From the NCBI GenBank assembly GCA_041675885.1, contig JBAYSY010000007.1, forward strand, positions 1-64,000: a DNA stretch of 64,000 bases. The letters are read 5' to 3'. A model generated the notes under the pieces. That model made no database searches, had not been told where the DNA came from, and saw nothing but the letters and a program-made list of their open reading frames with translations. Position numbers and translations under genes: made by a program. The stretch comes from JBAYSY01 sp041675885. GTDB lineage: Bacteria > Pseudomonadota > Alphaproteobacteria > Rhodobacterales > Rhodobacteraceae. Positions 8,387 through 17,521 of this stretch are shown here, piece after piece. Position 1 is the first letter of the stretch. The number at the start of each line of letters is the position of its first letter.

Positions 8387-8874
8387 GGCTGCCCCCCGGC
8401 CTCTTCCGCCCGCATCCTGCGGCCCACGCGCGTGAGTTCGATGGCCTCGACCACCGCCTTCGCATTGGCCATATGCTTGAGCAGATGCTTGTCGCCCGAA
8501 CGGGTGATCACCTGCACATCACCGAACAGCTTGCGCACCGTCCCGATCGCGTCGAGCGCGACCGTGCGCCCGCCGGGGCCGATCAGCCGCCGGTCGGTCA
8601 TCCGCCAGGTCAGGCCCAGCGATTCCGACCGAAGATAAGCCGCCCGCACCATCACCGCCGCCGCCGCGCCGAAGGCACCGATCACCACATGGGCGTTGCC
8701 GATCACCAGCAGCACCGCCGCCACGCCCGCCGCGCCCAGCACCGCCAGACCCTCGGCGTCGCGCCAGTAGGTGCGCCGGTCGGCGGTCCATGTGGCGATC
8801 ACCTGCTCGCCCGGCTCCAGCGTCACCGGCTCGCCCGGCAACTCGTCGCGCGGCAACCCGTCAGACATAGACAT
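8383..8874 (-). CDS. Small PH-domain-like membrane protein
   Basis: A 163-residue protein with LEPGEQVIATWTADRRTYWRD near the N-terminus (quoted in part: EPGEQVIATW), two closely spaced transmembrane segments at about 43-75, and WRMTDRRLIGPGG followed by a beta-rich tail. It resembles its downstream neighbour in layout and is probably a second bPH-type domain protein. Two starts are possible, ATG 8874 and ATG 8868; both overlap the 3' end of pyrB. GGTGGGG upstream favours 8874. Function unknown; translational coupling to pyrB is likely. Confidence 0.6.
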   Translation of the reverse strand: MSMSDGLPRDELPGEPVTLEPGEQVIATWTADRRTYWRDAEGLAVLGAAGVAAVLLVIGNAHVVIGAFGAAAAVMVRAAYLRSESLGLTWRMTDRRLIGPGGRTVALDAIGTVRKLFGDVQVITRSGDKHLLKHMANAKAVVEAIELTRVGRRMRAEEAGGQP

Positions 8875-9826
8875 CCCCCACCGCCGCCCGGCCGCGCTCG
8901 GCCCGCAGGTTGCGCGCCAGCAGGTCCATGCAGGCCATGCGCACCGCCACGCCCATCTCGACCTGCTCCTGAATGACCGAACGGTTGATGTCGTCGGCGA
9001 TGGTGCCGTCGATCTCGACCCCGCGGTTCATCGGGCCGGGGTGCATGACGATGGCATCGGGCTTGGCCGCCGCCAGCTTCTCGGCGTCGAGCCCGTAGCG
9101 GTGGAAATACTCCCGCTCGGACGGGATGAAACCGCCGTCCATCCGCTCCTTCTGGAGCCGCAGCATCATCACCACATCGGCATCGGCAAGCCCCGCCTGC
9201 ATGTCGTCATAGATCTCGCAGCCCAGATCCGCCGCGCCCGGAGGCATCAGCGTCGGCGGGCCGACCAGACGGACGCGGTTTTCCATCTTCCCGAGCAGGA
9301 TCAGGTTCGATCGCGCCACCCGGCTGTGGGCGATATCGCCGCAGATCGCCACCGTCAGCCGATGGAGCCGCCCCTTCGCCCGGCGGATGGTCAGCGCGTC
9401 CAGCAGCGCCTGTGTCGGGTGTTCGTGCCGCCCGTCGCCCGCGTTCAGAACCGCGCAATTCACCTTGGACGCCAGCAGGTTGACCGCCCCGGAATGGGGA
9501 TGGCGCACCACCAGGAGGTCGGGATGCATCGCGTTCAGCGTCAGCGCCGTGTCGATCAGCGTCTCGCCCTTCTTCACGCTCGACTGCGCGACGGCCATGT
9601 TCATCACATCGGCCCCGAGCCGCTTGCCGGCAAGCTCGAACGACGCCTGCGTGCGGGTGCTGGCCTCGAAGAACATGTTGATCTGGGTCATCCCCGCCAG
9701 CGCATCGGAATGTTTCACCGTGCGGCGGTTCAGATCGACATAGCTGTCGGCCAGATCGAGCACGCTGCGGATCTCGTCCGGCGCCAGATGCTCGATCCCG
9801 AGAAGGTGACGCTGGCGGAAGGGCAT
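8861..9826 (-). CDS. pyrB: Aspartate carbamoyltransferase catalytic subunit
   Basis: PyrB condenses carbamoyl phosphate with L-aspartate in the second step of de novo pyrimidine synthesis. The 321-residue protein has the carbamoyl-phosphate signature FEASTRTQASFE near residues 53-64, the mobile SSVKKGET loop, HPTQALLDALTI near 135-146, and MHPGPMNRGVEI near the C-terminus. The ATG at 9826 gives the normal family length; the upstream open extension is not conserved. pyrB is the first gene of a five-gene minus-strand cluster ending with plsY. The pyrC-like partner lacks catalytic residues, suggesting a PyrB/PyrC' holoenzyme. No pyrI gene is present. Confidence 0.95.
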   Translation of the reverse strand: MPFRQRHLLGIEHLAPDEIRSVLDLADSYVDLNRRTVKHSDALAGMTQINMFFEASTRTQASFELAGKRLGADVMNMAVAQSSVKKGETLIDTALTLNAMHPDLLVVRHPHSGAVNLLASKVNCAVLNAGDGRHEHPTQALLDALTIRRAKGRLHRLTVAICGDIAHSRVARSNLILLGKMENRVRLVGPPTLMPPGAADLGCEIYDDMQAGLADADVVMMLRLQKERMDGGFIPSEREYFHRYGLDAEKLAAAKPDAIVMHPGPMNRGVEIDGTIADDINRSVIQEQVEMGVAVRMACMDLLARNLRAERGRAAVGDVYV

Positions 9827-9922
9827 GATCCGGCTCCCGGTTGGACTGGGCTGGTTATAGAAAGCGCGGGCTGCGGCGACAAGCCGGTTTACCCCGGCGC
9901 GGCACGGCCCTACCTTCGGCGC

Positions 9923-10735
9923 ATGGATACCGCATACGACCATGAACTGATCGCCGCCCTGCTGCAATGGCAGGCGGAGCTTGGCGCCGACGAGGCGCTG
10001 GGCGAGGCGCCGGTGAACCGCTACGACCTGCCGGCCGAGACGGCAAGGCCCGCAGCCGTGGCGAAAGCCGAAAGGCCCGCGCCCGCCGCGCCGCCCCCGG
10101 CGACGACGACGGCGGCGGACCCGGTGGAACTGGCCCGCTCACTGGCAGAGGGCGCGGACGATCTCGACGCGCTCGCCGCCGTGCAGGCGGAATATGAACA
10201 TTGCGATTTGCGCCGGGGCGCGCAAAGCTTCGTGTTCTCGGACGGGCGCGCGGGCGCAAGGGTGATGATTCTCGGCGAGGCCCCGGGCCGGGACGAAGAC
10301 CTTCAGGGCAAGCCCTTCGTCGGCCGCGCCGGGCAGCTCCTCGACCGGATGTTCGCGGCCATCGGCATGGGCCGGGACGCGCCCGACATCGCCCGCGCGC
10401 TTTACATCTCGAACATCCTGCCGTGGCGGCCGCCGGGCAACCGCAACCCCGCACCGGGGGAAATGGCGATGATGCTGCCCTTCGTACGGCGGCATGTGGA
10501 ACTTGCCGCGCCCGACGTGCTGATCCTGATGGGCAACACGCCCTGTTCGGCGATCCTCGGGCAGCATGGCATCACCCGGCTGCGCGGCAAATGGACCGAG
10601 GCGCTGGGCCGCCCCGTCCTGCCGATGTTCCACCCGGCCTACCTGCTGCGCAACCCCCATGCCAAGCGGCAGGCATGGGAAGACCTGCTGGCGCTTCAGG
10701 CCCGGCTGCGGGAGGGGGAAGGCAATGTCGGTTGA
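9923..10735 (+). CDS. Uracil-DNA glycosylase, family 4-like, lacking iron-sulfur cysteines
   Basis: A 270-residue member of the uracil-DNA glycosylase superfamily that removes uracil from DNA. Residues 118-141 carry GEAPGRDEDLQGKPFVGRAG (motif A), 164-176 carry NILPWRPPGNRNP, and 237-246 carry HPAYLLRNPH, the leucine-loop motif. The first 80 residues are Ala/Pro-rich and probably flexible. Family 4 enzymes normally carry four cysteines for a [4Fe-4S] cluster. Only Cys94 and Cys208 are present here, and the usual KCRPP cysteine is tryptophan, so a cluster is unlikely. The ATG at 9923 was chosen as the first start after the divergent pyrB promoter region. Confidence 0.85.
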   Translation: MDTAYDHELIAALLQWQAELGADEALGEAPVNRYDLPAETARPAAVAKAERPAPAAPPPATTTAADPVELARSLAEGADDLDALAAVQAEYEHCDLRRGAQSFVFSDGRAGARVMILGEAPGRDEDLQGKPFVGRAGQLLDRMFAAIGMGRDAPDIARALYISNILPWRPPGNRNPAPGEMAMMLPFVRRHVELAAPDVLILMGNTPCSAILGQHGITRLRGKWTEALGRPVLPMFHPAYLLRNPHAKRQAWEDLLALQARLREGEGNVG

Positions 10736-10761
10736 CCGTGCGGGGCAAGGGCGTCTGAAGC

Positions 10762-10880
10762 GCAACTTTCGCCCCGACCACCCCTTGCCCGGGATCAAGG
10801 CGCTTCAGCGCCGCCGGGCAGCGGCCGACCGCCCGCACGGGCGACCGCTGCCCCTCTGTCGCGAACTGTCGCGAGGTCGG
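10762..10880. repeat. Dispersed intergenic repeat, copy B
   Basis: Inverted copy of the element at 3018-3119. It holds the identical 37-base core at 10807-10843, the conserved CCGGG/ATCAAGG block at 10788-10800, the GCAACTTT block at 10762-10769, and a TCGCGA-rich direct repeat at 10857-10875. It fills the gap between the uracil-DNA glycosylase and moaB genes. Conservation beyond the palindromic core suggests a mobile or RNA-encoding element rather than chance. Confidence 0.75.
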
Positions 10881-10924
10881 CCGGCATGGTTTGCAGACAC
10901 CGCCAAGGGGAAAGGGAACAGACA

Positions 10925-11464
<540 letters not shown>

Positions 11465-11534
11465 CTGTGCCTTGCGTTAGACTGCCATGGCCCCGCAGAC
11501 GGGCCGGGGCGGGACAGGCCGGAAGGACGGACGG

Positions 11535-13004
11535 ATGCGGTTTCTCGGGCGCGGATTGATCGGGCTTTTCATGCTGGCGGCGACGCTCGGCATCCTCGCC
11601 GTGGCCGGGCACGGGCTCTGGTCGGCCTTTCAGGTCCGCTGGGCCGAACAGGCCGCGCCGGGCATCGTGCGGGAACGGGTGTTCGCCGCCAACATGATCC
11701 CGGTCACCATGGGCACCGTCACCCCCGAGATGGAGCTGTTCGGCGAGATCCGCGCCCGCCGCACCCTGGAACTGCGCGCGCCCCGTGGCGGCACGGTGAT
11801 CGAACTGGCCGAGGGGTTCGAGGACGGCGGCTTCGTCGGCGCGGGCACCGTGCTGATGCGGCTCGACCCGGCGGACGCCATCGCCGCGCGCGATCTGGCC
11901 GCGAACGACCTTGCCCGGGCCGAAGCCGAGGTGCGCGACGCCGCCCGCGGCCTTGCGCTGTCGCGCGACGAACTGGTCGCGGCCGAAGCGCAGGCCAGCC
12001 TGCGCGATCAGGCGGTGGCGCGGCAGCAGACGCTGCTGGATCGTGGCGTGGGGTCCGAGGCCGCGCGCGAGACCGCGGCGCTTGCCGCCGCCTCGGCCGA
12101 TCAGGCGGCACTGTCGCGACGCATGGCGGTGGCCTCGGCCGAGGCAAGGGTGGATCAGGCCGACAGCGCGCTGGCCCGCGCCCGCATCACGCTTTCCGAG
12201 GCCGAACGCATCCTGCGCGACACCGAGTTGTCGGCCGAATTCGACGGGGTTCTGGCCGATGTCGCGGTGGTCTCGGGCGGCATCGTCTCGCCGAACGAAC
12301 GCATCGCCCGGCTGATCGACCCGGACGCGCTGGAAGTGGCCTTCCGGGTGTCGAACGCGCAATATTCGCGGCTGCTGGACAGCGCCGGGCGGCTGATCCC
12401 CGCCCCGGTCGAGGTCGCGCTGGACGTGACCGGAACCGAGATCGCCACCACCGGCACGCTCGCCCGCGCCAGCGGCGCGGTGGGCGAAGGGCAGACCGGG
12501 CGGTTGCTTTACGCCGCGCTGGCCGCGCCGCGCGGCTTCCTGCCCGGCGATTTCGTCACCCTGCGGCTGGCCGAACCCGAACTGACCGGCGTCGCCATGC
12601 TGCCCGCCACCGCGCTGGGCACCGGCGACACCGTGCTCGCCCTGGGGCCCGAAGACCGGCTGGAACCCGTGCCCGTCACCGTGCTGCGCCGTCAGGGTGA
12701 CCGGGTGATCGTCTCGGCCCCCGAGGCGCTGGAGGGGCGCGAGATCGTCGCCGAACGCTCGCCGCTCCTGGGCGCCGGGATCAAGGTGCGGCCGATGCGC
12801 CAGCCGGGGGCCGAGGCCGCCACCGCCCCTGTCCTGCCCGACCTGATCCGCCTCACGCCTCAGCACCGCGCCGCGCTGGTCGCGCTGGTCGAGGCGAACG
12901 GGCGGATGCCCGCCGAGGCCCGCAGCCGCATCCTCGCGCAACTGGCGCAGGACGAGGTTCCGGCCGGGATCATCGCCCGGATCGAACAGCGCACGGGGGG
13001 CTAG
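11535..13004 (+). CDS. RND efflux periplasmic adaptor subunit (HlyD/MFP family)
   Basis: A 489-residue membrane-fusion protein that links the inner-membrane RND pump to an outer-membrane channel. A single N-terminal transmembrane helix lies at about 8-30. It is followed by a lipoyl-like half-motif (APRGGTVIELAEGF), a long coiled-coil hairpin at about 115-245 rich in Ala/Glu/Arg, and the second lipoyl half and beta-barrel (TELSAEFDGVLADVAV). The ATG at 11535 was chosen because GGAAGG precedes it and it places the hydrophobic helix at the N-terminus. The stop is four bases before the pump gene, so the two form an operon. No outer-membrane TolC gene is adjacent. Confidence 0.9.
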   Translation: MRFLGRGLIGLFMLAATLGILAVAGHGLWSAFQVRWAEQAAPGIVRERVFAANMIPVTMGTVTPEMELFGEIRARRTLELRAPRGGTVIELAEGFEDGGFVGAGTVLMRLDPADAIAARDLAANDLARAEAEVRDAARGLALSRDELVAAEAQASLRDQAVARQQTLLDRGVGSEAARETAALAAASADQAALSRRMAVASAEARVDQADSALARARITLSEAERILRDTELSAEFDGVLADVAVVSGGIVSPNERIARLIDPDALEVAFRVSNAQYSRLLDSAGRLIPAPVEVALDVTGTEIATTGTLARASGAVGEGQTGRLLYAALAAPRGFLPGDFVTLRLAEPELTGVAMLPATALGTGDTVLALGPEDRLEPVPVTVLRRQGDRVIVSAPEALEGREIVAERSPLLGAGIKVRPMRQPGAEAATAPVLPDLIRLTPQHRAALVALVEANGRMPAEARSRILAQLAQDEVPAGIIARIEQRTGG

Positions 13005-13008
13005 GGCC

Positions 13009-16000
13009 ATGGCGCGATCACCCCGCCGCGAAACCACCCCCTCCTCGGGCGGGATCCTTGCGTATTTCACCCGGCACCGGACGCTGGCCAACCTGCTGAT
13101 GGTGCTGCTGATCGCCTCGGGGCTTTACGCCACGACCCAGATCCGCACCCAGTTCTTTCCCGACGTGGTGGTGGGCACGATCAGCGTGACCGTGCCCTGG
13201 CCCGGGGCCGGGGCCAACGATGTGGACCGCGCCATCGTGCAGGCGCTGGAACCGGCGCTGATGGTCCTCGACGGGGTGGAACGCACCACCGCCCGCGCCA
13301 CCGAAGGCCGGGCCAGCATCACGCTGGAGTTCGAACCCGACCACGACATGACCCGGGCGCTGGACGAGGTGCAGACGGCCGTGGACGCCGTGCGCCACCT
13401 GCCCGAGGACGCCGAGGACGCGGTGATCCGCCGCGACGCCTGGCGCGACCGGGTGACCGATGTGGTGATCACCGGGCCGGTGGATATCGACCAGCTCGGG
13501 CGGCTGGGCGATGAACTCATCGACCGGCTGTTCGCCGCCGGGATCACCCGCACCACGATCCAGGGCCTCGCCGCGCCGGAAACGCTGGTCGAGGTGCCCG
13601 CGACCTCGCTGATCCGCCACGACATCACCCTGCGCGAGATCGCCAACGCCATCGCCGCCGAGGTCAACGCCCTGCCCGCCGGCGACGTGGCCGGGGGCGC
13701 CGCGCGGGTCCGCACCGGAGCCGAACGCCGCAGCGCCGAGGACATCGCCGCCATCGTGCTGCGCCGCGACCCTGCCGGCACCACGCTGACCATCGGCGAC
13801 CTGGCCGGGGTGCAGGTGCGGGGCATCGACGGCACCCGGGCCTATTTCGCCGGTGACGAACCCGCGGTGGTGGTGCAGGTCTCACGCTCTCAAACCGGCG
13901 ACGCCATCGCGATCCAGCGGCAGGTGCAGGCGGTGGTGGACGAGATGCGGCTGACCCTGCCGCACGGGGTCAGCACCGAACTGATCCGCACCCGCGCCGA
14001 GATGATCACCGACCGGCTGAACATCCTTCTGCACAACGGCGCGCTGGGGCTGGGGCTGGTGGTGCTGCTCCTGTTCCTGTTCCTCAACGCCCGCACCGCG
14101 TTCTGGGTGGCGGCGGGCATCCCGGTGGCGATGTTCGCCGCGGTGGCGGTGATGCATGTTTCCGGGCTCACGCTCAACATGATGTCGCTCTTTGCGCTCA
14201 TCATCATGCTGGGGATCGTGGTGGACGAGGCCATCGTGGTTGGCGAACATGCCGACCACCGCGCCCGGTATCTGGGCGAATCGCCCGTGACCGCCGCCGA
14301 GAACGCCGCCCGCCGCATGGCGCGGCCGGTGCTGGCGGCGACGCTGACCACCGTGGTCGCCTTCTTCGGGCTGACGGTGATCGGCGGCCGGTTCGGCAGC
14401 CTGATTTCCGACATTCCCTTCACGGTGATCGCCGTGCTGATCGCCTCGCTGGCCGAGGTGTTCCTGATCCTGCCGAACCACATGGCCCACGCCCTTGCCC
14501 GCAGCGGCGGGCGTGACGGCCACTGGTACGACTGGCCCAGCCGCCAGGTGAACCGGGGGCTGCGCTGGTTCCGCGAGACACTGTTCCGGCCCTTTACCGC
14601 CTTTGTCGTGGCTGCGCGCTATCCGGTGCTGGCGCTCGCCGTGCTGGCGCTCACCTCGCAGGCGGCGCTGTTCGTGCGCGGCGACTTGCAGTGGCGGTTC
14701 TTCAACTCGCCCGAACAGGGCTCGATCAGCGGCAATTTCTCGATGCTGCCGGGGGCGGGCCGGGCCGACACCTTCGCCATGTTGCAGGAGGTGCAGCGGG
14801 CGACCCATGCGGTGGCCGACCGCTTCGCCGCCGAACATGGCGAGAACCCGGTGGCCCATGTTCTGGGCCAGATCGGCGGCAACGCGGGGCAGGCGCTGGC
14901 CGGCGCCGACACCAAGGAACCCGAGCAGCTGGGCTCGATCTCCATCGAACTGATCGACCCCGACCGGCGGCCCTATTCGGCTTTCGAATTCCTGTCGGCG
15001 CTTCAGCAAGAGGTCCGCGCCCATCCCCGGATGGAGGAACTGAGCTTTCGCGGCGCGCGCTCCGGCCCCGGCGGCGATGCGCTTTCGGTCCAGCTTTCCG
15101 GCGCCGATGCCGAGGTGCTGAAATCCGCGGCCGAGGCGCTGAAGACCGCGCTCGCCCCCTTCCCCGAGGTCTCGGCGCTGGAGGACAGTCTTGCCTATGA
15201 CAAGGAGGAGCTGATCCTCAACCTCACGCCGCAGGGCGAAAGCCTGGGGTTCACCGCCGAGGCGCTGGGGCGGCTCCTGCGCGAACGGCTGAACGGGATC
15301 GAGGCCGCGACCTATCCGGACGGGACGCGCTCGGCCGAGATTCGGGTCGAACTGCCCGAGGCGGAACTGACCGCCGACTTTCTCGAACGCATGTTCCTGC
15401 GCAGCGCGGCGGGGCAATACGTGCCGCTGGCCGATATCGTCACCGTGGAAAGCCGCAGCGGCTTTTCCACCGTGCGGCGCGAAAACGGGCTGCAACTGGT
15501 GTCGGTGACCGGCGACCTGTCCGAGGACGACCCGGCCGCGGCCGTCGAGGTCCGGCGGGTGATGAGCGACGAGATCCTGCCCCGCCTCGCCGAGGAACAC
15601 GGCATCGCCTGGCAACTGTCCGGCCTTGCCGAGCAGGAGCGGGATTTCCTTTCCGACGCCACGACAGGCATCGGCATCAGCCTGCTGGGGATGTATCTGA
15701 TCCTGGCGTGGATCTTCGCAAGCTGGACCCGGCCCCTGGTGATCATGTCGGTGATTCCCTTCGGGCTGGTGGGGGCGCTTTACGGCCACATGCTTTGGGA
15801 CATGCCGATGTCGATGTTCTCGGTGATCGGGCTGATCGGCATGACCGGGATCATCATCAACGATTCCATCGTGCTGGTGGCGGCGATCGACGAGCATGCG
15901 AAGAACCGGGGCCTGTTGCAGGCCATTGTCGATGGCACGGCCGACCGGCTGCGGGCGGTGCTGCTGACGACGCTGACCACCGTGCTGGGGCTGGCGCCCC

Positions 16001-16398
16001 TGCTTTACGAGACATCGAGCCAGGCGCTGTTTCTGAAGCCCACGGTGATCACGCTGGTCTATGGGCTCGGGTTCGGCATGGTGCTGGTGCTCCTGGTGGT
16101 GCCGGCGGGGATCGCGGTGCAGCACGATCTGGGCGGGCTTGCGCGGGCACTGCGCCGGGCGGCGCGGCGCGGCGCTGGCCGGGTGCCGGTCATGGGCGCG
16201 GCGCTGGCCATGGCGGCGCTGGCCGCGGTGACGCTGGGCCCGGCCCTGGCCGGGCTGCCGGTGCCGCTGGCGGCGCTGCTGCTACCCGGCCTCGCGCCGG
16301 TCCCGGCGGCGCTCATGCTGTTCATCGCCGGGGCGGGGCTGGTGGCGCTGGCGGTCTGGCTGGGGGCGGCGATGCTGGCGCGGCGGGCGCGGGGGTGA
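13009..16398 (+). CDS. RND family efflux transporter permease
   Basis: A 1129-residue resistance-nodulation-division pump that uses the proton gradient to export drugs, metabolites or lipids. An N-terminal helix (RHRTLANLLMVLLIASG), two large periplasmic loops and the two groups of transmembrane helices are visible. The proton-relay helix 4 reads GIVVDEAIVV, keeping one aspartate but replacing the second acidic position with glutamate, as in some hydrophobe/amphiphile exporters. The second half carries the repeat (SVIGLIGMTGIIINDSIVLV). The last ~80 residues contain extra hydrophobic segments beyond the usual 12 helices. The substrate cannot be told from sequence. Confidence 0.92.
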   Translation: MARSPRRETTPSSGGILAYFTRHRTLANLLMVLLIASGLYATTQIRTQFFPDVVVGTISVTVPWPGAGANDVDRAIVQALEPALMVLDGVERTTARATEGRASITLEFEPDHDMTRALDEVQTAVDAVRHLPEDAEDAVIRRDAWRDRVTDVVITGPVDIDQLGRLGDELIDRLFAAGITRTTIQGLAAPETLVEVPATSLIRHDITLREIANAIAAEVNALPAGDVAGGAARVRTGAERRSAEDIAAIVLRRDPAGTTLTIGDLAGVQVRGIDGTRAYFAGDEPAVVVQVSRSQTGDAIAIQRQVQAVVDEMRLTLPHGVSTELIRTRAEMITDRLNILLHNGALGLGLVVLLLFLFLNARTAFWVAAGIPVAMFAAVAVMHVSGLTLNMMSLFALIIMLGIVVDEAIVVGEHADHRARYLGESPVTAAENAARRMARPVLAATLTTVVAFFGLTVIGGRFGSLISDIPFTVIAVLIASLAEVFLILPNHMAHALARSGGRDGHWYDWPSRQVNRGLRWFRETLFRPFTAFVVAARYPVLALAVLALTSQAALFVRGDLQWRFFNSPEQGSISGNFSMLPGAGRADTFAMLQEVQRATHAVADRFAAEHGENPVAHVLGQIGGNAGQALAGADTKEPEQLGSISIELIDPDRRPYSAFEFLSALQQEVRAHPRMEELSFRGARSGPGGDALSVQLSGADAEVLKSAAEALKTALAPFPEVSALEDSLAYDKEELILNLTPQGESLGFTAEALGRLLRERLNGIEAATYPDGTRSAEIRVELPEAELTADFLERMFLRSAAGQYVPLADIVTVESRSGFSTVRRENGLQLVSVTGDLSEDDPAAAVEVRRVMSDEILPRLAEEHGIAWQLSGLAEQERDFLSDATTGIGISLLGMYLILAWIFASWTRPLVIMSVIPFGLVGALYGHMLWDMPMSMFSVIGLIGMTGIIINDSIVLVAAIDEHAKNRGLLQAIVDGTADRLRAVLLTTLTTVLGLAPLLYETSSQALFLKPTVITLVYGLGFGMVLVLLVVPAGIAVQHDLGGLARALRRAARRGAGRVPVMGAALAMAALAAVTLGPALAGLPVPLAALLLPGLAPVPAALMLFIAGAGLVALAVWLGAAMLARRARG

Positions 16399-16465
16399 AA
16401 GACCGCTCCCGCTCCCGGCATGGGCAGGTGATTGACAGATGGTTAACGCCGCAGCCCGACCCGTT

Positions 16466-16497
16466 GATTTCAAAGGGCCGGGATTTCAAAGGGCCGG
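16466..16497. repeat. Tandem duplication of a 16-base unit
   Basis: Two exact adjacent copies of GATTTCAAAGGGCCGG (16466-16481 and 16482-16497) lie in the gap between the convergent RND permease gene and the DsbD-N-like gene. The rest of the 130-base gap shows no other feature. This may be replication slippage. Confidence 0.8.
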
Positions 16498-16529
16498 GAG
16501 TCGTTCCACGCGCGGGACAGCGCCCGGGC

Positions 16530-17345
16530 TCAGCCCCCCGGGCAGCCCGCCACCTCGACGGCGCGCCGGTCCGACAGTAGCGTGATGGTGATCCCCGACC
16601 GATCCAGCGCGAAGGGCTTGCGCCCCGGCGCAACCAGGTCGGCCTCGGCCACCAGCCGCGCGCCGCTGCGGCGGGTCGTGGCCTCCGATACCCAGATCGC
16701 CCGGCTCGCGGTCTCGATCACCGCGGTCTCGCCGGGGCCGAGCGGCGGCAGGTCGATCTCGGCCGTCAGCCGCACCCCGTCGGACAAGGGGGCGACGGTG
16801 CAGGCCACGCGCCCCACCCCGGCCTCGCGCGCGGTCAGCGGCCGGTTCTTCAGCGCGGCACGGATCGCCGGGTCGGCCGCGCCCCGCGCCGCGGGCAGGC
16901 TCGCCGCGACCGCGACCGTCGCGGGCACGCAGATATCGCGGCACACCCCCAGATCGACCTGCGCCTGCACGGCGATCGGGGCGTCCGGCTCATCCGGCCA
17001 GATCTCGATCGGCAGGATCAGTTCCTGCGCGTAGCCGATGCTTTGCATCCCGTTCGACAGGAACACGCTGGGCCGGGGCCAGTGGAACCGCACCGCCCGG
17101 ATATTGTCGGACCCGCCCCAGTCGAACTCGGGCGCGATGCCCGCATCGCCCGGCGCGCGCCAGTAGGTCTTCCACCCGTCGGCAAGCCTGAGCCGCAGCG
17201 CCGCCATGTGGCTGCCCGAATCGGTGCGCCAGCCCGGCAGCAGGTCGGCGCTGAAGATATCGGCCAGTCCGCCCGCGCGGACAGGCAGAGCGGCAAGCGA
17301 CAGGACACAGGCCATGACGGCCAGACGGAACGGATGCATGGTCAT
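16530..17345 (-). CDS. Secreted protein with DsbD N-terminal-like domain
   Basis: A 271-residue exported protein with a signal peptide (FRLAVMACVLSLAALPVRA) and a domain like the periplasmic alpha domain of DsbD/ScsB-type thiol reductases. WKTYWRAPGDAGIAPEFDW and the Cys-x3-Cys pair in GVCRDICVPA are typical. There is no transmembrane DsbD core and no thioredoxin domain, so it would depend on an external electron donor or act as a stand-alone thiol carrier. ATG 17345 and ATG 17339 are both possible starts. It is divergent from algH and convergent with the RND permease gene. A full-length DsbD is encoded at 33024-34820. Confidence 0.8.
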   Translation of the reverse strand: MTMHPFRLAVMACVLSLAALPVRAGGLADIFSADLLPGWRTDSGSHMAALRLRLADGWKTYWRAPGDAGIAPEFDWGGSDNIRAVRFHWPRPSVFLSNGMQSIGYAQELILPIEIWPDEPDAPIAVQAQVDLGVCRDICVPATVAVAASLPAARGAADPAIRAALKNRPLTAREAGVGRVACTVAPLSDGVRLTAEIDLPPLGPGETAVIETASRAIWVSEATTRRSGARLVAEADLVAPGRKPFALDRSGITITLLSDRRAVEVAGCPGG

Positions 17346-17521
17346 GAGCGATGACAATAGGCGGCGGAGCGGGGATGGAAAGTCACAAAAGGGCGATGGG
17401 GTTTTCCGTGGCCGCCCCGCATCACATCGGGCATCGCCACTCCACATGACGGGCGCCGCCGCAGGACGGCTTGAACCCCCGCCGCGCAGGGGCCACTTTG
17501 GAGGCAAGAACGGGGGGAAGC

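Noticed and set aside
13882..16125. A 747-codon open frame antisense to the RND permease
   Set aside because: High-GC shadow frame rich in His/Arg/Gly without recognisable domains; the sense strand encodes a full RND pump.
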